Assembly: GCF_000010425.1 (NCBI RefSeq)
Contig: NC_008618.1
Coordinates: 1,977,946 to 2,041,945, forward strand
Direction: 5' to 3'
DNA: 64,000 nucleotides
From: Bifidobacterium adolescentis ATCC 15703
GTDB taxonomy: Bacteria; Actinomycetota; Actinomycetes; Actinomycetales; Bifidobacteriaceae
Both the position numbers and the translations under genes were made by a program. Positions 1 through 13,356 of the stretch are shown piece after piece (the stretch's first letter is position 1; every line of letters begins with the position of its first letter). Under the pieces are notes generated by a model, which saw only the letters and a list, made by a program, of their open reading frames with translations, was not told the origin of the DNA and searched no databases.

Positions 1-770
1 GCTTGGCCGACGCCTTCCCAGCCCATACGGCCATAGAACGTGCGGGTAATGTTCATTGCCAGACCTTCAGACATGTTCGACGGAGCGCCGTTGGTCAATG
101 CAAGGTTCTGATCGTACAGCTTGAAGCCGTTGGTGACACACAGGAACGAGCATACGGTGATCGACGGCATCATCAGCGGAATGATGATCTTGAACATGGT
201 CTGGGTGCCGTTTGCGCCGTCCACGGAAGCCGCTTCGAGCACGTCGGTCGGCAGCGACTGCATGCCTGCGATGTAGATAATCATCATATAGCCGATCTGC
301 TGCCAGCACACCAAGATGACCAAGCCCCAGAAGCCGTAGGTTGCGCTATACGTCAACGCGCGGCCCCAGTGAGCGAGAATGCCGTTGAGCAGCAGCATCC
401 AGATGTAGCCCAGGATAATGCCACCGATGAGGTTCGGCATGAAGAACACCGAACGGAAGATGTTGGAGCCCTTGATGGCCTTGGTCAGCATGTATGCGAT
501 GGCGAACGCGACTACGTTGATCACGATCGTCGTGATGATGGTCAGTGCCGTCGAGAAGCCCAGCGCGTGCAGGAACTCCTTATCGGCAAAAGCCCTCTTG
601 TAGTTTTTCAGACCGACGAATTCGGCGTCGGTGACGGTGGTGAACTTGCAGAAGCTCAGATACACACCCATGATGAACGGGATCACAAACCCGATGATGA
701 ACGCGGCGAACGTTGGCAGCGCGAAGAGCGCCCACCACTTTCGTATCGCCTTGCCAGCCATGCTGATCAT
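1..770 (-). CDS. Sugar ABC transporter permease, MalF/UgpA type (partial, C-terminus outside window)
   Basis: Inner-membrane subunit of a binding-protein-dependent carbohydrate importer. About 256 codons are visible; the reading frame runs off the left edge. The protein starts MISMAGKAIRKWWALFALP, followed by several hydrophobic segments. It carries the cytoplasmic EAA-type loop (LEAASVDGANGTQTMFKIII) that docks with the ATPase, so it belongs to the MalF-like half of the permease pair. The start could also be the ATG ending at 761. It is transcribed away from the LacI gene at 1135. The matching binding protein is probably the lipoprotein at 2322-3653 on the same strand, separated by the regulator. 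No ATPase is seen nearby. The substrate is not identifiable from sequence. Confidence 0.9.
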   Translation of the reverse strand, partial: MISMAGKAIRKWWALFALPTFAAFIIGFVIPFIMGVYLSFCKFTTVTDAEFVGLKNYKRAFADKEFLHALGFSTALTIITTIVINVVAFAIAYMLTKAIKGSNIFRSVFFMPNLIGGIILGYIWMLLLNGILAHWGRALTYSATYGFWGLVILVCWQQIGYMMIIYIAGMQSLPTDVLEAASVDGANGTQTMFKIIIPLMMPSITVCSFLCVTNGFKLYDQNLALTNGAPSNMSEGLAMNITRTFYGRMGWEGVGQ

Positions 771-913
771 AGCCTGCCTGCTTTCTTTCCTTCTCCATTC
801 CGCGTACCGCGTCAACGCGGGCGGGAATTCCATTCCCCAGAGGAACCATCCACAGCATTGTTTCCTGTTTCTCCAGTGCTTACATCAGTCATGATAAACG
901 GCATGACTGCAAA

Positions 914-1043
914 TGTCAAACGTTGTCATTTTCGTATGTCACGCACGGCAAAATATGAAACGTTGTCACCAAAAACCATCTCTAGAGAACGCTTATATTC
1001 CACGCAATGCCCAACTACCACCACTTTATGAAAACGTTTGTAA
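914..1043. promoter_or_regulatory. Three candidate LacI-family operators
   Basis: The gap between the divergent permease and LacI genes holds three similar AAACGTT-centred sites: TGTCAAACGTTGTCA (about 916-930), ATGAAACGTTGTCAC (about 955-969) and GAAAACGTTTGTAA (about 1030-1043). The first two share AAACGTTGTCA exactly. The central CG and partial dyad symmetry fit LacI-family binding sites. They probably bind the product of the adjacent gene, controlling it and the permease operon. The rest of the 771-1134 gap shows no gene. Confidence 0.55.
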
Positions 1044-1134
1044 TGAATAAGTTGCAAATTGGACAAGAACACGGTCTTAATGGTGAGGGGAGGTAGCATT
1101 ACATTATTCAAGCAATCACTGTACAGGGGACTCG

Positions 1135-2148
1135 ATGAAAAGCAGTAGCATTCAGGATGTTGCGCAACTCGCGCACGTGTCCATTTCCACCGTCTCTCGT
1201 TCCTTCACGCGCCCTGACCTGGTGTCGAAAGCCACCAGAGACAAGGTGATGAAGGCCGCGGACGAGCTGAATTTCTCCATCTCGCGTTCTGCCGCGGCCT
1301 TGAAAACCGGCCGTGCGCTGCGTATCGCGGTACTCGTCTCAGGCCGGCTCAACCTATGGTTCAGCTCCTCCATCATCGAAGGTCTGAACGAGGTCTTCCA
1401 CGATGAGGGCTACGACATCTCCATCTACCAGATGTCCAGCACCGAGGAACGCAGCGAGTTCTTCGACATGCTGCCGGTGCGCCGCAACGTCGACGCCGTG
1501 ATCGTCATTTCCTTCGACATCGCCAGCAACGAAATCAGGCAACTCAGGTCAGTCGATGTGCCAATCATCGGCATCAATTCGAGCTTGCCGGAAGAGCGCG
1601 GCTTCAACGCCGCCGTCCGCATCGACGACAAGCAGGGTTCGGAACTCGCCGCACGCCATCTGATGATGCTTGGCCACCGCGACATCGTCTACATCCGTTC
1701 CGACCGCGAAGTGACGCTGCACTTCAGCGTGCAGGGCCGTTACGAATCGTTCATGGCATGCTGCCAGGCCAACGGCGTCGAACCGCGCGTGCTTGTCACC
1801 GACGCTGGCAGGAACAGGATCAGCAAGGTCGTGACGCAGCTGCTCAGCCTCGACCACATGCCGACGGCCATCGCCTGCCAGGAGGATGGCATCGCGGTGC
1901 CGCTGCTGTTCCAGCTGGAACGCAACGGTTTCACCGTGCCGAACGACATCTCCATCATCGGTTACGACGACAGCGTCTACGCGCGCGACCTCGGCCTGAC
2001 CACCATCCGTCAGACCCCTGTCGAGATGGCCCGCGAAGCGGCCCGCATGACACTCGCGCTAATCGAGAAGCAGCCGCTCGACGAACCGTTCAAGACGTTC
2101 CCCGCGCAGCTGATCGTCCGTTCGACCACCGCTCGTCTGCATAGCTGA
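1135..2148 (+). CDS. LacI family transcriptional regulator
   Basis: A 337-residue sugar-responsive regulator. An N-terminal LacI helix-turn-helix is seen at about residues 5-30 (SIQDVAQLAHVSISTVSR), followed by the hinge helix (AAALKTGRALRIAVLV) and a periplasmic-binding-protein-like effector domain to the C-terminus (IIGYDDSVYARDLGLTTIRQ). The length is normal for the family. The start is supported by AGGGG about 5 bases upstream. It lies between a permease gene and a sugar-binding lipoprotein gene, both on the opposite strand. It probably represses that importer and itself through the AAACGTT sites just upstream. The effector sugar is unknown. Confidence 0.93.
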   Translation: MKSSSIQDVAQLAHVSISTVSRSFTRPDLVSKATRDKVMKAADELNFSISRSAAALKTGRALRIAVLVSGRLNLWFSSSIIEGLNEVFHDEGYDISIYQMSSTEERSEFFDMLPVRRNVDAVIVISFDIASNEIRQLRSVDVPIIGINSSLPEERGFNAAVRIDDKQGSELAARHLMMLGHRDIVYIRSDREVTLHFSVQGRYESFMACCQANGVEPRVLVTDAGRNRISKVVTQLLSLDHMPTAIACQEDGIAVPLLFQLERNGFTVPNDISIIGYDDSVYARDLGLTTIRQTPVEMAREAARMTLALIEKQPLDEPFKTFPAQLIVRSTTARLHS

Positions 2149-2175
2149 TTTTCCGGCAACATACAGCGAACGTAG

Positions 2176-2235
2176 CGACATACACGAAGGGCCGTCATCG
2201 CAAGTAATTACGATGACGGCCCTTCGTGTATGTCG
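2176..2235. terminator. Long perfect hairpin between convergent genes
   Basis: A 25-base arm (2176-2200) pairs perfectly with 2211-2235 around a 10-base loop, with core CGAAGGGCCGTCATCG. It lies between the 3' ends of the LacI gene and the binding-protein gene. There is no clear U-tract, so it may be a bidirectional terminator or an mRNA-protecting hairpin. Confidence 0.7.
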
Positions 2236-2242
2236 TCACAAC

Positions 2243-2288
2243 CAACTGCGGCCGAGAGAAGGAAAGGAAAAACTCTCGGCCGCAGTTG
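2243..2288 (-). terminator. Hairpin downstream of the binding-protein gene
   Basis: A perfect 16-bp stem (CAACTGCGGCCGAGAG with its complement at 2273-2288) lies 33 bases after the stop of the solute-binding protein. It stacks next to the longer hairpin at 2176-2235, giving two tandem stems between convergent genes. Confidence 0.65.
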
Positions 2289-2321
2289 TTCTATTCAGTT
2301 ATTGGTTTGATCAAGCGGTGA

Positions 2322-3653
2322 TCAGTGAACAGCGTCGTACTCGGTCTTCCAACCGTCCACGAACGCCTTCTTGACTGCGTTCCAGTCGCCGGTGCCCTGA
2401 GCGTATTCGAGGAGGGCGGAACCAAGCTTGTTCTTCCACTCTTCGGACGGCATCATGGTGAAGTTCCAAGAGACTGCAGTCTTGCCGGAGTTCTGATCAT
2501 CAACAGCAGCCTGGACCAGCGGATTGTCGGACTTGACGTCGCTGAAGGACTTGAACGGGGTGGTGAAGCCCATGTCGCTGGACAGAGACTTGATGCCAGT
2601 CTTGCTGGTGACGACCCACTTCAGGAAGTCCTTGGTGGCCTTCTTATCCGCGTCGGAAGCCTTGGAGTTAATGCACCAGTAGTTCTCGGAACCGGTGGCC
2701 AGACCCTGGTTCTTCTCGCCCTTGACGCCGGTGTAGATCGGGATCATGCCGACGGACTCGGCCTTCATGCCAGCCTTCTGCAGATCGGTCCATGCCCAAG
2801 TGCCGTTCTGATAGAACGCAGCCTCGCCGAGGGAGAACTCGGAGGTAGAATCATCACCGGTCTTGGAGCTCAGCTGGGTCGGCTCGGTGGTGGAGTCCTT
2901 CAGATACAAATCGAAGATGTTCTTATATTCCGGCAGATAGGTGCCCTTGATGGTCTCCGGCTGCTTGGTGACGTTGTCATCCTTGAACTCATAGTAAAGC
3001 GGCAGGTTAGCCAAATGGGTCTTGAAACGCCAGTCGGAGCTGGAATCGAAACCGGCGGAGGTGAACGCGCCCTTGACACCAAGCTGGTCCTTCTTAGCCT
3101 GGATGTCATCGGCCACGGCCTTCAAGGTATCGAAGTTGTCGATGTCATCGACGCTCTTGATCTTGGCGCCGTCAGTGGCAATGTACTTGGCCAGCAGATC
3201 CTTGTTGTAGATCAGGCCATAAGTCTCCATGGCATACGGAACACCGACGACCTTATCCCCATCCTTGAGGGCGACATCCTTGTTGATAAGCTGCTTGTAC
3301 GGCTCAGTATCGGACATGTCTTCGGTGTAGGACGACCAGTTCTGGTAGCCGACAGGGCCGTTGACCTGGAACAAGGTCGGAGCCTCGGACTTGGCGATCT
3401 CGGACTTCAAAGTCTGTTCGTATGTACCGGAAGCAGCGGTCTGGACCTTGACCTCGACACCGGTTTCCTTGGTGTAATCCTTGGCCAGCTTCTTCCATTC
3501 GTCGCTGGATTCCGGCTTGAAGTTAAGGAAGTACACCTTGCCCTTGCCGTTATCGGAACTTGAGCTAGAACCACCGCAAGCAGCCAACGTGCCAACAGAC
3601 ATTGCCGCGATAGCGACCATTCCAACTGCTGCCTTAATAGTACGATTCATCAT
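2322..3653 (-). CDS. Extracellular sugar-binding lipoprotein of an ABC importer
   Basis: A 443-residue solute-binding protein of the carbohydrate type (SBP family 1). The N-terminus MMNRTIKAAVGMVAIAAM is a lipoprotein signal peptide ending in a lipobox (TLAACGG), so the mature protein is tethered by its cysteine. The body has the expected features, such as VPYAMETYGLIYNKDLLAKY and an aromatic-rich C-terminal half. The frame is open further upstream, but AGAAAGG just before the ATG pair at 3653/3650 supports this start. It is probably the partner of the permease at 1-770. Candidate operators lie upstream at 3762-3780 and 3865-3876. The sugar bound is unknown. Confidence 0.9.
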   Translation of the reverse strand: MMNRTIKAAVGMVAIAAMSVGTLAACGGSSSSSDNGKGKVYFLNFKPESSDEWKKLAKDYTKETGVEVKVQTAASGTYEQTLKSEIAKSEAPTLFQVNGPVGYQNWSSYTEDMSDTEPYKQLINKDVALKDGDKVVGVPYAMETYGLIYNKDLLAKYIATDGAKIKSVDDIDNFDTLKAVADDIQAKKDQLGVKGAFTSAGFDSSSDWRFKTHLANLPLYYEFKDDNVTKQPETIKGTYLPEYKNIFDLYLKDSTTEPTQLSSKTGDDSTSEFSLGEAAFYQNGTWAWTDLQKAGMKAESVGMIPIYTGVKGEKNQGLATGSENYWCINSKASDADKKATKDFLKWVVTSKTGIKSLSSDMGFTTPFKSFSDVKSDNPLVQAAVDDQNSGKTAVSWNFTMMPSEEWKNKLGSALLEYAQGTGDWNAVKKAFVDGWKTEYDAVH

Positions 3654-3761
3654 CGAACCTTTCTCTTCCATTCCTGTTCCCAGCTTCTCGTTGGGAAACA
3701 ATTTGCGGTATCGCGTCATCACGATTCCTAACAACCACTATTATGCCGCATTCCCCCGATT

Positions 3762-3876
3762 TTTGCAAACGTAGGCAAAATGAATTCAAAAGTCAGACGT
3801 CATACCATCGAAAGAAATCCCGAAAATCATTTATTTTCAATACTTTTAGAGAGCATACTTTTATGCAAGCGTTTGC
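3762..3876. promoter_or_regulatory. Two candidate LacI-type operators upstream of the binding-protein gene
   Basis: TTTGCAAACGTAGGCAAA (about 3763-3780) and GCAAGCGTTTGC (3865-3876) are both CG-centred with partial dyad symmetry and resemble the AAACGTT sites at 914-1043. The rest of 3654-3914 is A+T-rich and has no credible gene. Confidence 0.4.
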
Positions 3877-3914
3877 GACACGCCGCAGCAAAGTGGCAAG
3901 TCATGCATGCAATA

Positions 3915-3941
3915 AAGAGGCGGTTCCAAGGAGGGACCGCC
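3915..3941 (-). terminator. Terminator of the histidine phosphatase gene
   Basis: GGCGGTTCC (3919-3927) pairs with GGGACCGCC (3933-3941), with one G-U pair. On the minus strand it is followed by a short T-rich stretch, and it lies about 40 bases after the phosphatase stop. Confidence 0.6.
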
Positions 3942-3979
3942 ATAATATTCAGCGATATCAAACAGTTCCGTTCAATAAT

Positions 3980-4684
3980 TCAGCAATTCCAATGTTCGAT
4001 AACATTGTCACCTTTATATTGGCTTAATACACAATAATGCGCAGTGTCCAATCGCAGCAACCGCGCGAAATGCGGATCAACACCGAGCCATTGCGACGTC
4101 AAGATACGAAGAACGTGCGCATGCGCCACCAGCAGCACATCGTTTCCAGCGTCGAGCAACGGTTTGACCGTGGCGATCGCCTCACGTGTGCGCGCCGCAG
4201 CTTCCTCCACCGTCTCACCCGGACCGTTGTGCACGGGCACCTGCTCGCCGTTCGGCAACGTCTCGACCCAATCGCCCTCCAGTGATTCGGGGAGCGACCG
4301 CGGTCCGTCGCGCCACACATCCCAAGCGAAACCGCCCGCCGCGCTCACATCCTGACGCGTACGGCCCTCGGCACGGCCGTAATCCCATTCCGCGATTTCG
4401 GGAAGCACCTTAAAATCGCCATATCCGGCCAGCTGCGCCGTCTGCTGGGCTCTGCGCAACGGACTGGCGAACATGCACCCCTGCGCGAAACCCTGGGGAA
4501 ACGCCTCACGCAACCGTTCGCCGGCGGCACGAGCCTGATCGCAGCCAATGTCAGTCAACGGAATATTGGTGCGGCCGGTGTGCTGTCCGGATTCGCTCCA
4601 CACGGTCTGCCCGTGACGCAACAGCACCAAGCGGCCAGGGGTGATTGCGGAAGCGGCATTGCCTCCCAGTTGAGTTTCAGTCAT
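3980..4684 (-). CDS. Histidine phosphatase family protein (phosphoglycerate mutase-like)
   Basis: A 234-residue cytoplasmic protein of the histidine phosphatase superfamily. The signature RHG at residues 23-25 (LVLLRHGQTVW) contains the phospho-accepting histidine. Further matches are the arginine motif ASPLRRAQQTA, the acidic EIAEWDYGRAEGRT segment and the second histidine in LLVAHAHVLRIL. This pattern suits a broad-specificity phosphatase (GpmB/PhoE-like) more than a glycolytic mutase. The physiological substrate cannot be read from the sequence. It is transcribed alone, divergently from the DUF4235 gene at 4782. Confidence 0.88.
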   Translation of the reverse strand: MTETQLGGNAASAITPGRLVLLRHGQTVWSESGQHTGRTNIPLTDIGCDQARAAGERLREAFPQGFAQGCMFASPLRRAQQTAQLAGYGDFKVLPEIAEWDYGRAEGRTRQDVSAAGGFAWDVWRDGPRSLPESLEGDWVETLPNGEQVPVHNGPGETVEEAAARTREAIATVKPLLDAGNDVLLVAHAHVLRILTSQWLGVDPHFARLLRLDTAHYCVLSQYKGDNVIEHWNC

Positions 4685-4781
4685 GTCTCTACTCTAGCCG
4701 ACGCAAGCTGCGTTTTCATCCCATTCCGCCACGTGTCCCGCACATATTCCGGCATGTTTTCCGACGCGTTACACTGGTTTC

Positions 4782-5159
4782 ATGAGTGAAATGCCGAATA
4801 TGGAATCCAGTGCGGACCGCGTGGTGGCGGCCCTGCACACCGTCGACGAGAAGGTGAATGCGATGCGCGACCAGAGACTGAACGATCCCGATTCATTTGG
4901 CGATAAGATTTTCAAGTCCGTCGTGCCCACGTTGGCCGGACTGGTGCTCGGCAAGGCGTTCGAGATGGTGTGGAAGAAAAGCGTCGGCCGCAAGGCCGTC
5001 CGTGCCGACGGTACCAAGAACGAGGCTGCGGAAGCGGCGCTCGGCATCGTATTCGCCGTGGTTTCCGCCGGTTTCGGCGCGCTCGTATCGCAACTGTCCG
5101 GCCGCGGGTCGAAGGCGATTGTGGACAGGCGGCACGCACGGCAGGCGCATCGCAAGTAA
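4782..5159 (+). CDS. DUF4235 family protein
   Basis: A 125-residue protein of unknown function. The centre (about residues 42-62, KIFKSVVPTLAGLVLGKAFE) is a hydrophobic helix followed by a basic stretch. A second small-residue-rich hydrophobic helix (AAEAALGIVFAVVSAGFGAL) precedes a basic tail. This two-helix plan, with VWKK after the first helix, matches the actinobacterial DUF4235 membrane family. No strong ribosome binding site is visible, so the start is uncertain by a few codons. It lies 108 bases before the nitroreductase gene and could share its transcript. Confidence 0.7.
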   Translation: MSEMPNMESSADRVVAALHTVDEKVNAMRDQRLNDPDSFGDKIFKSVVPTLAGLVLGKAFEMVWKKSVGRKAVRADGTKNEAAEAALGIVFAVVSAGFGALVSQLSGRGSKAIVDRRHARQAHRK

Positions 5160-5267
5160 ATACGTCGCAAATATCGCAAAGCAGTCTCAAGTAGATATGT
5201 TCTCACAGGGAGACGGATTTAGCCCGATTCCCTTGCAAAATCGCGCCGCGCGGACAACAATGGCGGT

Positions 5268-6047
5268 ATGAGCAACATTCTTCATAACGCAACTGTCGAC
5301 ACTCTGCTGGAGCGTCGTTCCATCCGTAAATTCAAGCCGAAGCCGCTGCCGGACGACGTCGTCGAAACGTTGGAGACCGTAGCGCAGCATGCGGCGAGCA
5401 GCCAGTTCCTGAACGACTGGTCCGCTATCCGCGTCACCGAGCCAGCCGCCAAGAAGCGTCTTGCCGAAATCGGCGGGCAGCCGTATATCGCGACCGCGCC
5501 GCTGCTGTACGTGTTCGTGCTGGACGAGCATCGCAATGCCGCGATCGCCGCGCGCAAGGGCGTGGAAGTGGCGTCCGACGCGTTCACGCTCAATGGCAGC
5601 TATCGTTTCACGCAGGCGCAGAACGACGCGGTTCTGGCACTGCATGCGATGGAGACGGCCGCGTACTCGCTCGGCTTGGGTTGCGTGATTCTCGGCTCGC
5701 TGCTCAACGATGTTCCCGCGCTGATCGACCTGCTGAATCTGCCCGAATACACGTACCCGGTGCTGGGCATTGCAATCGGCAAGCCCGATCAGGAGCCGGC
5801 CGTCAAGCCGCGTATGCCGCGTTCCATGCAGTTCTTCGAGAACGAGTATCCAAGTAGCGATGAGAAGCTGCTGTCCGGCTTGGATTCGTTCGACGCCGAA
5901 GTGCACAAGTATTACGATTTGCGCGATACTGAACGGCCGGTGGACGCGTTCAGCGACCAGATTGCGGCAAATGCGATCGACGAGGGCGTGAACGCCAAGG
6001 CCGTTGCCGTGCAGGCGAAGCGACAGGGCTTCCGTTTGGAGCGGTAG
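5268..6047 (+). CDS. Nitroreductase family protein (NADPH-dependent flavin oxidoreductase)
   Basis: A 259-residue protein with the nitroreductase plan of the NfsA/FRP type. The N-terminal RRSIRKFKPKPLPDD binds FMN phosphate. GSYRFTQAQNDAVLALHAME and the glycine-rich YSLGLGCVILGSLLND segment contribute to the fold and the flavin site. It would use NAD(P)H to reduce nitro compounds, quinones or flavins. The C-terminus (YYDLRDTERPVDAFSDQI) fits the NfsA-like branch. Start context is weak (GGCGGT just upstream), but the conserved N-terminus fixes it closely. It is followed by a strong terminator. Confidence 0.88.
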   Translation: MSNILHNATVDTLLERRSIRKFKPKPLPDDVVETLETVAQHAASSQFLNDWSAIRVTEPAAKKRLAEIGGQPYIATAPLLYVFVLDEHRNAAIAARKGVEVASDAFTLNGSYRFTQAQNDAVLALHAMETAAYSLGLGCVILGSLLNDVPALIDLLNLPEYTYPVLGIAIGKPDQEPAVKPRMPRSMQFFENEYPSSDEKLLSGLDSFDAEVHKYYDLRDTERPVDAFSDQIAANAIDEGVNAKAVAVQAKRQGFRLER

Positions 6048-6091
6048 ATACATGGCAGCGCTCGTATCATTGATACGAAGCTGATACAACA

Positions 6092-6134
6092 CAAGGCCCG
6101 GTGGATTGCAATGAATCCGCCGGGCCTTGGTTTT
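6092..6134 (+). terminator. Intrinsic terminator of the nitroreductase gene
   Basis: A 16-bp stem with one G-U pair (CAAGGCCCGGTGGATT, 6092-6107, with 6114-6129), followed by TTTT, 45 bases after the stop. Confidence 0.85.
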
Positions 6135-6188
6135 ATATGTTGCCTTGTTCTCGGTATTGTCCTGTTATGCCCTGCTATTGCTCTGCTA

Positions 6189-6440
6189 TTACCTTCTGCG
6201 GGGCTTGTAGCCCTTCTTGCGGGAATGTGGCTTGAGCTGCTGGTTAAGCGGAACATGCATGTAGCTGGATTGTGGATCGCGATGCGTGAGATGCCAAGTA
6301 CCGCAGAAATCGCAACGGTATACCCAAAGCTCAGTGCCGCGTTCGCGCCAACTCTGGTCGGCGGCCTGCTGAGCCGTTGCCTTGTCGTGATACATGATCT
6401 TGTTCGACTCGGTGCAACGTTTGGGTACGAAGTAATGCAT
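6189..6440 (-). CDS. Small cysteine/histidine (zinc-ribbon-like) hypothetical protein
   Basis: An 83-residue protein with start MHYFVPKRCTESNKIMYHD. The recognisable part is YRCDFCGTWHLTHR, a CxxC followed by two histidines, which suggests a small metal site. The C-terminus is strongly basic (SRKKGYKPRRR), so nucleic-acid binding is possible. The frame is open further upstream, but that part reads like non-coding translation and the start is uncertain (no clear Shine-Dalgarno). It lies just beyond the rRNA terminators on the same strand. I recognise no named family, and the function is unknown. Confidence 0.6.
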   Translation of the reverse strand: MHYFVPKRCTESNKIMYHDKATAQQAADQSWRERGTELWVYRCDFCGTWHLTHRDPQSSYMHVPLNQQLKPHSRKKGYKPRRR

Positions 6441-6507
6441 AGTTGCCCAGTCTATAAACCCATTACGATAAAACGCTTGCGCCCTACTTGTGTTCAGGGA
6501 TAAAAAA

Positions 6508-6591
6508 TGGGGTTTCCGGAGCGTAAGCTCGACGGGAACCCCGGAAACGAAAAGGGGCCTCCCGGGAGCCAAAGGCTCGACCGGGAGGCCC
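6508..6591 (-). terminator. Tandem terminators of the rRNA operon
   Basis: On the minus strand, GGGCCTCCCGG pairs perfectly with CCGGGAGGCCC (6555-6565 with 6581-6591) and is followed by TTTTCG. A second stem (GGGGTT...AACCCC, about 6509-6544) is followed by ATTTTTT. Two consecutive strong terminators are typical of rrn operons. Confidence 0.85.
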
Positions 6592-6598
6592 AACATGT

Positions 6599-6715
6599 GA
6601 AGCGGCGGCGTGCTACTCTCCCACACCCTCTCGAGTGCAGTACCATCGCCGCGCCTGGCCTTAGCTACCGGGTTCGGAATGGGACCGGGCGTCTCACCAG
6701 GGCTATGACCACCGC
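6599..6715 (-). rRNA. rrf: 5S ribosomal RNA
   Basis: A 117-base segment, read on the minus strand, with classic 5S motifs: CCCGGTCCCATTCCGAACC and GATGGTACTGCACTCGAGAG. The ends GCGGTGGTCAT and CGCCGCCGC can pair as helix I. It lies downstream of 23S in the usual order. Confidence 0.95.
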
Positions 6716-6904
6716 AAAACCGCGATCACGGAACGACAACCAAAACATGGCGGCCATTCCGGCCATTATGTTATGAACCGTGGCGGTCTGGGAACCGGCT
6801 AGCGGACGCGAGGCAAAGCCTACCGTTGTATCGTTCAGTGACCATCCCAACGCATATTGCCGTCCAGGACGATCCAGCACAGGAAAGACGCGGAACCAAT
6901 CCCG

Positions 6905-11968
<5,064 letters not shown>

Positions 11969-12145
11969 AACTTATGCGGAAAGCCAACACGTGACTCTCA
12001 TCTAAGAAAATTGACGATCGCCTTATAAGGAAAGGCGCATCGCACAAAAACCTCACCGTCCTTCAAGGCCTCCCGGCCACTCGCAAGGAGCGGACGATGA
12101 ACTGGCAATCATTGACTATAAAGAAGTAGTACAAATACGCTCTTG

Positions 12146-12162
12146 AGTTCTCAAACCACCAC
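12146..12162 (-). promoter_or_regulatory. boxA-like antitermination element in the 16S leader
   Basis: A 17-base sequence identical to the one in the 16S-23S spacer at 10179-10195. Its minus-strand core, TTTGAGAACT, resembles the actinobacterial rrn antitermination boxA. Recurrence at both positions in one operon supports the role. Confidence 0.55.
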
Positions 12163-12223
12163 CACTCACCCACCTCATGTCCCGGACTCGTCCGGGCCAC
12201 TCGCTGAGCGGCAGCAAGGGATT

Positions 12224-12252
12224 AACTTACACGAACCCGTCCACTTGCGCAA
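12224..12252 (-). promoter_or_regulatory. Candidate rRNA operon promoter
   Basis: On the minus strand, TTGCGC (12252-12247) and TAAGTT (12229-12224) are 17 bases apart, placing the transcript start about 250 bases upstream of 16S. A GC-rich hairpin (CCCGGAC/GTCCGGG, 12181-12196) follows in the leader. The leader and upstream gap (11969-12482) hold no gene. Confidence 0.5.
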
Positions 12253-12482
12253 ATCGGCATTCCGCAAACCCCGTAAAAACCCTTGCGGCGCAACGCATTC
12301 ATCGGCGTGTCGAAAACCGCCTATCGCACGCCGCATCATCGCAGAAATGCTTCAGACAAGCCTCAAAACGGCCTGAAATTCATCAGAAAAACCTGTCTAC
12401 GGGCGTGTCGTGAGCCTGCAACGGTTTCCAAATACGGTCGGAAAGCCGAAAAAGACGCATACGGAGGAAACCGCGCGGTGGT

Positions 12483-13256
12483 ATGTATGGAGGTATGAGC
12501 AAAAAAATCGCAGTATTGACGGGCGCAGGCATCTCCACGTCCGCAGGCATCCCTGACTTCCGCGGCCCGGACGGCGTCTGGACCAAACATCCCGAACAAA
12601 TGAACGTGTACGACATCGACGCGTTCCTAGCCAATAAGGAAGACCGCGAGTATTCCTGGCGCTGGCAAAAGGAATCGCCAGTATGGAACGCGCAGCCGGG
12701 CACCGCACACAAAGCGCTCGTCAAGCTGGAACAGGCAGGGCTGCTGACGCTGCTCGCCACGCAGAATTTCGACGCGCTGCACGAGAAGGCGGGCAATAGC
12801 AGCAACGTCATCGTCAATCTGCACGGGACCATCGGCACCTCGCACTGCATGAAGTGCCACGCGAAATACGACACCGCCGAAATCATGGCGAATCTCGACA
12901 ACGAGCCGGATCCGCACTGTCATCGCAAGCTGCCGTACAGCGGCAATATGCCGTGCGACGGGCTCATCAAAACCGACGTCGTCTACTTTGGCGAGGCGCT
13001 GCCGGATGGTGCGATCGAAAAATCGTACCGTCTGGCGGCGCAGGCCGACGAATTGTGGGTGATCGGCTCCACGCTGGAAGTGATGCCGGCGGCGAGCATT
13101 GTGCCGGTCGCGGCACAGGCGGGCGTGCCGATCACCATCATGAACATGGGACGCACGCAATACGATCGCTTGGCCACACGGCTTATCCGCGACGATATTG
13201 CGACCGCGCTGCCGCAGTTGGTTGATGAGACGATCGCTGAAGAACAGGGCAAATAA
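12483..13256 (+). CDS. NAD-dependent protein deacetylase of the Sir2 family (sirtuin)
   Basis: A 257-residue sirtuin that removes acyl groups from lysines using NAD+. The Rossmann motif GAGISTSAGIPDFRGPDG lies at about residues 14-31, the TQNFD variant of TQNID at 93-97, and the catalytic histidine at 114 (NLHGTIG). A zinc pair CMKC is at 122-125, with two further cysteines before CDGLIKTDVVYFGE. NAD-binding segments IGSTLEVMPAAS and ITIMNMG follow. The start may instead be the ATG at 12495 (MSKKIAVL). GGAGG touches that codon too closely, and no ideal ribosome site decides between them. It is monocistronic, with a terminator after it. Confidence 0.93.
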   Translation: MYGGMSKKIAVLTGAGISTSAGIPDFRGPDGVWTKHPEQMNVYDIDAFLANKEDREYSWRWQKESPVWNAQPGTAHKALVKLEQAGLLTLLATQNFDALHEKAGNSSNVIVNLHGTIGTSHCMKCHAKYDTAEIMANLDNEPDPHCHRKLPYSGNMPCDGLIKTDVVYFGEALPDGAIEKSYRLAAQADELWVIGSTLEVMPAASIVPVAAQAGVPITIMNMGRTQYDRLATRLIRDDIATALPQLVDETIAEEQGK

Positions 13257-13272
13257 CACCGAATGAACAAGC

Positions 13273-13311
13273 AAGGCTCCTCAACCTGATTGGGTTTGAG
13301 GAGCCTTCTTT
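13273..13311. terminator. Terminator between the sirtuin and ilvA-type genes
   Basis: AAGGCTCCTCAA (13273-13284) pairs with TTGAGGAGCCTT (13296-13307), with T-rich flanks. It lies between two convergent stops and probably works in both directions. Confidence 0.8.
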
Positions 13312-13356
13312 GATGCGGAAGATATGCGAGAATCCGCGCTTATCCACCGTGGGAAA

